Source: Hydrogenophaga sp.
Lineage (GTDB): Bacteria; Pseudomonadota; Gammaproteobacteria; Burkholderiales; Burkholderiaceae_C
Length of the DNA stretch: 37,908 nucleotides
Assembly (NCBI RefSeq): GCF_022844385.1
Contig: NZ_JALHLX010000008.1
Coordinates: 29,623 to 67,530, forward strand
Direction: 5' to 3'
Positions 33,578-37,908 of this stretch are shown here, one piece after another. How positions within the stretch are numbered: position 1 is the stretch's first letter; the number at the start of each line of letters is the position of its first letter. The position numbers and the translations under genes are program-made. The notes beneath the pieces were generated by a model. That model was not told where the DNA came from, ran no database searches, and worked only from the letters and a program-made list of their open reading frames with translations.

Positions 33578-34507
33578 ATGGATCGCTGGACCGAGATGGA
33601 ATTGTTTGTGCACGTGGCCGAGAGTGGGAGCCTCAGCCGTGCGGCGGAGTTGATGAACATGTCCAACGCCAGCGCCAGCCGCCAGCTGGCCGCGCTCGAA
33701 GAGCGCCTGGGCGTGCGCCTGGTGGAGCGCAACACGCGCCGCCTCTACCTCACCGACACGGGGCAGGAATTCTTTCAGCGCGCCCGCAGCATCCTGGCCG
33801 ACCTGCGCGACGCCGAGTCCACCGTGAACGCCGCGGCGCTCAACCCCACCGGCACGCTGCGCATCAGCGCCTCGCTCTCGTTCTCGCTGCACCACATCGC
33901 GCCGCTGCTGCGCGAGTACACCGAGCGTTACCCCAACGTGACCGTGCACGTGGAGGCCGCCAACCGCTACCTGGACATCATCGACAACAACATCGACGTG
34001 GCGATCCGCAACCGCGAGGTCGAGCCCGACAGCAACATCACCATCCGCCGCCTGGCCGAAACCCGCCGCGTGCTCACCGCCTCACCGCGCTACCTCGCCA
34101 AACACGGTTTCCCCAAAACGCTGGACGAGCTGCAGCGCCACCACCTGCTCATCTACGTGCACGCCAACAACCCCTACGAACTGCGCTTCACGCGCGGGGA
34201 GGAAAGCCAGACGGTGGCGGTGAAGGCCCTGCTCGAATCCAACGACGGCCAGATCCTGCGCGCCGCCGCGCTCGACGGCCTGGGCATCCTGGTGCAGCCC
34301 AGCTACATCGTCTACGACGACATCGTGGCCGGGCGCCTGGTGCCCGTGCTCGACGACTGGGACCTGCCGCGCATCACCGTGAACCTGGCCTACCCCAGCC
34401 GCAAACACCTCAGTGCCAAGGTGCGCACCTTCATCGATTTCATGGCCGAACACTTCGTGAAGATGGGGTATGAGCGCAAGTGGACGGGGCGGTTCACGGT
34501 GTATTGA
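33578..34507 (+). CDS. LysR family transcriptional regulator
   Basis: 309 residues. The N-terminal winged helix-turn-helix (MDRWTEMELFVHVAESGSLS, then ASASRQLAALEERLG) is followed by a periplasmic-binding-like effector domain. Divergent from the dioxygenase operon, the classical arrangement for a LysR activator responding to a pathway substrate or intermediate. The sequence type (MDRWTEMELFV) is that of the large DsdC/CrgA-like group in Burkholderiales. Confidence 0.93.
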   Translation: MDRWTEMELFVHVAESGSLSRAAELMNMSNASASRQLAALEERLGVRLVERNTRRLYLTDTGQEFFQRARSILADLRDAESTVNAAALNPTGTLRISASLSFSLHHIAPLLREYTERYPNVTVHVEAANRYLDIIDNNIDVAIRNREVEPDSNITIRRLAETRRVLTASPRYLAKHGFPKTLDELQRHHLLIYVHANNPYELRFTRGEESQTVAVKALLESNDGQILRAAALDGLGILVQPSYIVYDDIVAGRLVPVLDDWDLPRITVNLAYPSRKHLSAKVRTFIDFMAEHFVKMGYERKWTGRFTVY

Positions 34508-34520
34508 ACCGGTCGACGAC

Positions 34521-35822
34521 TCAGTGCAGCTTGACCAGTGGCGTGGCCCGCTTGACCAGGAAACGCGCCAGCGCCAGCACCGCCGTGCGCAGGGTGCCGA
34601 GCACGGCCTGGTGGTGCATCAGGTGCAGGCTCACATACATCGTGCGGGCCAGCAGGCCCTGCACAAACCAGGTTGAGCGGAACAGGTTGCCCATGAGGTT
34701 GCCCACCGAGGACTGCGTGCCCAGCGACACCAGCGAGCCGTGGTCTTTGTAGACGTACGGTCGATCGGGCGCGGGTTGGCCCTTCGCGCGCCGAGTGAGC
34801 GCCGCCACCAGATAGCTGGCCTGCTGGTGCGCGGCCTGGGCACGCGGAGGCACCCAGCCGCCCTCGGCCGTGGGGCAGGCGGCGCAATCGCCCAGGGCGT
34901 AGATGTCGGACTGGCCCTGCACCAGCAGCCGGTCGCTCACCTGCAGCTGCCCTGACCGGCTGGTGGGCAGGTCCAGCGTGGTCAGCACGTCGGGTGCCTT
35001 GATGCCGGCGGCCCACACCACCAGATCAGACGCAAACACCCGACCCGCAGCGTCTTCCACCTGTTGCGGCGTGATGCGCGCCACCTTGCAGTTCACTTCG
35101 ATGCTCACATGGCGCTCCTTCAGCAGCTGCGCCGCCGCGACCGACACCTTCTCGGGCAAGGGCGCCAGGATGCGATCGGCACCTTCGAGCAAGGTGATCT
35201 GCACGTCGCGGTGCGGGTCGATCCTGCGAAAACCGTAGCGCGAATGCACCACGCTGGCTTCGCGCAATTCGGCCGCCAGCTCCACGCCGGTGGCACCACC
35301 CCCGATGATCACGATGCGCACCTGCCCCTCACCCCCCACGCTCTTGCGCAGATCGGCTGCGGTCAGCAGCTTGAGCATGCGCAGCCGAAAGTGCTCGGCA
35401 TCGGCCGGGCGGTTGAGCGAGAGCGTGAAGTCCGCAGCCCCGGGCACGTTGTAGTGGTTGGCCGTGCTCCCGACGGCGAAGACCACTTGGTCAAAGGGCA
35501 ACTGGCGCGCCGGCACCAGCTCTTCGCCGTGTTCGTCCACCACGGACGCCACGCTCAGCTGCCTGGCTTCAAGGTCCAGCCCGGTCATGGCGCCGAGACA
35601 GAAGCTGAAGCCGTTGTCATGCGCCAGCATTTCGTACGACAAGCCCTCCTGATGAATGTCGAGCGTGCCAGCAGCCACCTCGTGCAGCGAAGGCTTCCAG
35701 ATGTGAAAGAGCTGCTGGTCCACCAGCGTGACCTGCTCGGCTCCCATGCGGCGCCCCAGCTTGCAAGCCAGTTCCAGGCCGCCTGCGCCGCCCCCCACGA
35801 TCACGATGCGATGTTGTGGCAT
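34521..35822 (-). CDS. NADH dehydrogenase type II (NDH-2)-like FAD oxidoreductase
   Basis: 433 residues. Two dinucleotide-binding motifs: IVIVGGGAGGLELACKLG at the start for FAD and VIIGGGATGVELAAEL in the middle for NADH. The FAD-contact region is IYALGDCAACP. The C-terminal part is hydrophobic/basic (MYVSLHLMHHQA, VLALARFLVKRATP) and should hold it to the inner membrane. It passes electrons from NADH to quinone without proton pumping. GGGAAGA precedes ATG 35822. Convergent with the LysR gene, 13 bases apart. Confidence 0.9.
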   Translation of the reverse strand: MPQHRIVIVGGGAGGLELACKLGRRMGAEQVTLVDQQLFHIWKPSLHEVAAGTLDIHQEGLSYEMLAHDNGFSFCLGAMTGLDLEARQLSVASVVDEHGEELVPARQLPFDQVVFAVGSTANHYNVPGAADFTLSLNRPADAEHFRLRMLKLLTAADLRKSVGGEGQVRIVIIGGGATGVELAAELREASVVHSRYGFRRIDPHRDVQITLLEGADRILAPLPEKVSVAAAQLLKERHVSIEVNCKVARITPQQVEDAAGRVFASDLVVWAAGIKAPDVLTTLDLPTSRSGQLQVSDRLLVQGQSDIYALGDCAACPTAEGGWVPPRAQAAHQQASYLVAALTRRAKGQPAPDRPYVYKDHGSLVSLGTQSSVGNLMGNLFRSTWFVQGLLARTMYVSLHLMHHQAVLGTLRTAVLALARFLVKRATPLVKLH

Positions 35823-35907
35823 GTGCGTCTTCCCTGTGTGAGCAACAGGTCCGACTGTAGAGGAGCCCGGCGGAATCTCTCCGAAGTGGTATGGCCGGCG
35901 GATCCGC

Positions 35908-36999
35908 TCACTTCGCCAGGAGGCGTTGCGCGTCTGGATCGGTGAAGGGGTGATCTTTGGAGCCGTTGGCCGAGAACAAGCGATTGGCCTTCACGTTGAT
36001 GCCCACACGCTGCCCACCATGGCCAAACATCCACGTGTTGCCGTCTGCACCATGGTGCAGCCCAAGGCCCCACGATGGCGCCGAGTTCCAGTAGCCTTTG
36101 GCCACATGGGGATAGGCTGCGTCCTTCATGAAAGCCTGCATGCATGCATCGCCCATTTTGCCGTTCAAGTGGTCCAGCACATAAAGACCCACCCGGGCGA
36201 AGTCGCGCGATGTGGCGAACACCAGAATCTCCCCCACTGCATGGCCATCACGGTCCAGGTACCAGCCGGCGGGATACTCGGCGCCCGCTTTCTGCCAGAC
36301 CGTGTTCTCGAACCACACCGGCATTGAAACGCCAGTCGCGCCCCGCACCACCAGGCTCAGCGCATCCGAATTGAGTCCGTTGTAAACAAACTTCTCGCCA
36401 GCCTTGAACCGGCTTTTGCCACCGTACTTGCGCATCAAGTCGAGAAGCGACATGTCGTGCCTGATCATGGCGCCGAAGTCCCGAGTGTCATGGATACCCG
36501 AGTAGCCGTTGCCGCCCGGATCCTGCGCCCCACTGGTGTAGCGCAGCAGATTGCGCACACTCGCCTCGCCGTAAGCGGTACCGGCAAGTTCTGGAGCGTA
36601 GATGGAAGCAGGATCCTCCAGGCTTTTTATCTTTCCGGCACACAGCGCCTCTCCCACGGCCAACGAAGTCCAGCTCTTGGTCATGGAATAGGCGTTCAGC
36701 GGCGACTCTCGCGTGGCGCCCTGCGCGTACTCCTCGAACACGATCGCACCGTCCTCGATCATCAAGGCGGAGAAATTGGTTCGTGCGAAAGCCTGGCCGT
36801 CGGGTGTCAGCTCACGAATCCTGTCGGTCTTGGTGCTGACAGGAAGTTCGCGCACAACAGTTGCAGGTTTCAGGATGTGCATGCGCGGCGATACCACGGC
36901 CCAGGATCCCAGAATCTTCTCCGGGGAATCGTGACTGGCATGGACGCCTGGCAGCAGTGATGCCCCAAGAATGACGAGCAGATGGCGGAAGAATGTCAT
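35908..36999 (-). CDS. exported serine hydrolase, beta-lactamase/class C-like
   Basis: 363 residues with a signal peptide (MTFFRHLLVILGASLLPGVH). Penicillin-binding-type motifs are visible: SxxK as YSMTKSW, the Tyr motif as FVYNGLNSDA, and HGG in FGHGGQRVG. Family members are esterases, amidases or peptidases; true beta-lactamase activity is not implied. Extra residues such as NSAPSWGLGLHHG suggest the 6-aminohexanoate-dimer hydrolase-like group. GGGGAGACCC precedes ATG 36999. Between the maleylacetate reductase and NDH-2 genes, same strand. Confidence 0.87.
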   Translation of the reverse strand: MTFFRHLLVILGASLLPGVHASHDSPEKILGSWAVVSPRMHILKPATVVRELPVSTKTDRIRELTPDGQAFARTNFSALMIEDGAIVFEEYAQGATRESPLNAYSMTKSWTSLAVGEALCAGKIKSLEDPASIYAPELAGTAYGEASVRNLLRYTSGAQDPGGNGYSGIHDTRDFGAMIRHDMSLLDLMRKYGGKSRFKAGEKFVYNGLNSDALSLVVRGATGVSMPVWFENTVWQKAGAEYPAGWYLDRDGHAVGEILVFATSRDFARVGLYVLDHLNGKMGDACMQAFMKDAAYPHVAKGYWNSAPSWGLGLHHGADGNTWMFGHGGQRVGINVKANRLFSANGSKDHPFTDPDAQRLLAK

Positions 37000-37068
37000 G
37001 GGTCTCCCCGGTTTGTACAAAGCGGATCGCGGCATCATGCCCGCGGCCGCGCCGCCCGCAACCCCGTG

Positions 37069-37908
37069 TCAACCCGGCCTTCGCCCCTCAAACGCGTCCT
37101 GCAACAAGCGCTGGATCGCCCCCGCCTCCAGCGCCCTTGGATTCGGGTACTGGTTGCTCATCGCAATCTTGCAGGCCCGGTCCAGATCGGTTTCTTTCAT
37201 GCCGATGTCCTTGAGTGCCACCGGCGCGCCGTTGTCCCGTGCCAGGTCGAACACCGCTTGTGCGGCGCTGGTACCGCCCAAGGCGGTGGCGATGCGCGCC
37301 ATGGCCTCGGGCACGGCGGCGGCGTTGTAGGCCAAGGCGTGGGGCAGCACGATGGTGTGGGTTTCGGCGTGGGGCAGGTTGAAGCTGCCGCCCAGGGTGT
37401 GGCAAAGCTTGTGGTGCAGGGCCATGCCCACGGCGCCGAGCACGGTGCCGCAGAGCCAGGCGCCGTAGAGCGCGTCGGACCGGGCGGTCACATCGCCCGG
37501 GTTGGCCTTGATCAGAGGGAGCGCGCGGCCCAGGGCGGCGATGCCTTCTTGCGCCATGAGGCTGATGACCGGGTTGGCGTCGACCGCATACAGGCCTTCG
37601 GCCGCGTGCGCGATGGCATTGATGCCGCTGGTCACGCTCAGGCCCACGGGCAAGCCCAGGCTGAGTTCGGGGTCGTAGATCACGGTGCGCGGCAAGACGC
37701 GGATGTCCTTGCCGGTCTTCTTCAACCCGGCCTCGGTGATGCCATAGATCGGCGTCATCTCGGAGCCGGCGTAGGTGGTGGGAATGGCCAGGATGGGCAG
37801 GCCGGAGTCGAGCGCGATGGCCTTGCCCAGGCCGGTGGTGGAGCCGCCGCCGATGGCCACGGCGCAGTCGGCACCCAGCCGGCGCGCCACCTCGCGCGCT
37901 TCGCGCGC
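37069..37908 (-). CDS. maleylacetate reductase (iron-type alcohol dehydrogenase family), 5' end outside window
   Basis: 280 codons visible, running off the right edge. The NAD-binding GGGSTTGLGKAIAL and the family mark PTTYAGSEMTPIYGITE are those of maleylacetate reductases. Metal-site-like histidines occur in HAAEGLYA and LPHAETHTIVLPHALAY. It reduces maleylacetate to 3-oxoadipate, the step after hydroxyquinol cleavage. The 69-base gap to the serine hydrolase gene shows nothing notable. Confidence 0.92.
   Translation of the reverse strand, partial: AREAREVARRLGADCAVAIGGGSTTGLGKAIALDSGLPILAIPTTYAGSEMTPIYGITEAGLKKTGKDIRVLPRTVIYDPELSLGLPVGLSVTSGINAIAHAAEGLYAVDANPVISLMAQEGIAALGRALPLIKANPGDVTARSDALYGAWLCGTVLGAVGMALHHKLCHTLGGSFNLPHAETHTIVLPHALAYNAAAVPEAMARIATALGGTSAAQAVFDLARDNGAPVALKDIGMKETDLDRACKIAMSNQYPNPRALEAGAIQRLLQDAFEGRRPG

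Noticed and set aside
1..37908. CRISPR array, insertion sequence or prophage
   Set aside because: No regular spaced repeats, transposase, integrase or phage structural genes were seen.

Overview
The window is a gene-dense, GC-rich chromosomal segment that reads as a betaproteobacterium of the order Burkholderiales, most likely family Comamonadaceae (Hydrogenophaga/Acidovorax-like). The basis is a Bug-family solute receptor, the DUF2244/DUF2909/DUF2970 genes around a fused-cytochrome-c oxidase subunit II, the oxidase small assembly protein, and C/G-tract hairpin repeats placed after stop codons. The exact genus is not determined. No insertion sequence, phage gene, CRISPR array or rRNA was seen. 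One tRNA-Leu is present.

Layout. 1-606 (minus): rubrerythrin and the start of an Fe-S protein. 895-3742 (plus): VOC protein, FAD monooxygenase and DUF2783 protein, with a paired, nested palindromic repeat between the first two. 3828-6731 (plus): valS. 6876-9701 (minus): a 2-hydroxyacid dehydrogenase-like protein with lost catalytic residues, TusA-like protein, Nudix hydrolase, CysM. 9741-9825: tRNA-Leu(CAA). 9938-13968: YrbG-type antiporter (plus), SDR protein (minus), 2Fe-2S flavin reductase and Bug receptor (plus).

14034-25071 is a near-complete aa3/caa3 cytochrome c oxidase locus, almost all on the minus strand. In transcription order it has a BioC-like protein, DUF2244, CoxB (CuA domain plus cytochrome c), CtaD, a 40-residue assembly protein, CtaG, DUF2970 and CoxC. 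Past a terminator comes the heme A/copper module: SURF1, a membrane SCO-like protein, COX15/CtaA, CyoE/CtaB and a SCO lipoprotein. A perfect FNR/Anr-type palindrome sits in front of coxB, so oxygen control of the structural operon is likely.

25133-28787 holds comF, trmL, a small unknown gene with a TTG start, a MaoC hydratase, an orphan ParA and a TauE/SafE permease.

28854-37908 is a catabolic island of the hydroxyquinol type. A LysR regulator is divergent from an intradiol (probably hydroxyquinol 1,2-) dioxygenase, which is followed by a TRAP transporter (dctP-dctQ-dctM) and two small dimeric alpha+beta barrel proteins (YciI, Dabb). On the other side are a type II NADH dehydrogenase, a secreted serine hydrolase and the truncated maleylacetate reductase. 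Together the genes predict import of an aromatic or organic acid, ring cleavage to maleylacetate and reduction to 3-oxoadipate.

The least explained signals are non-coding: the twin nested palindromes at 1532-1768, and a three-hairpin repeat found three times directly behind stop codons (near 6.8, 16.8 and 31.4 kb).
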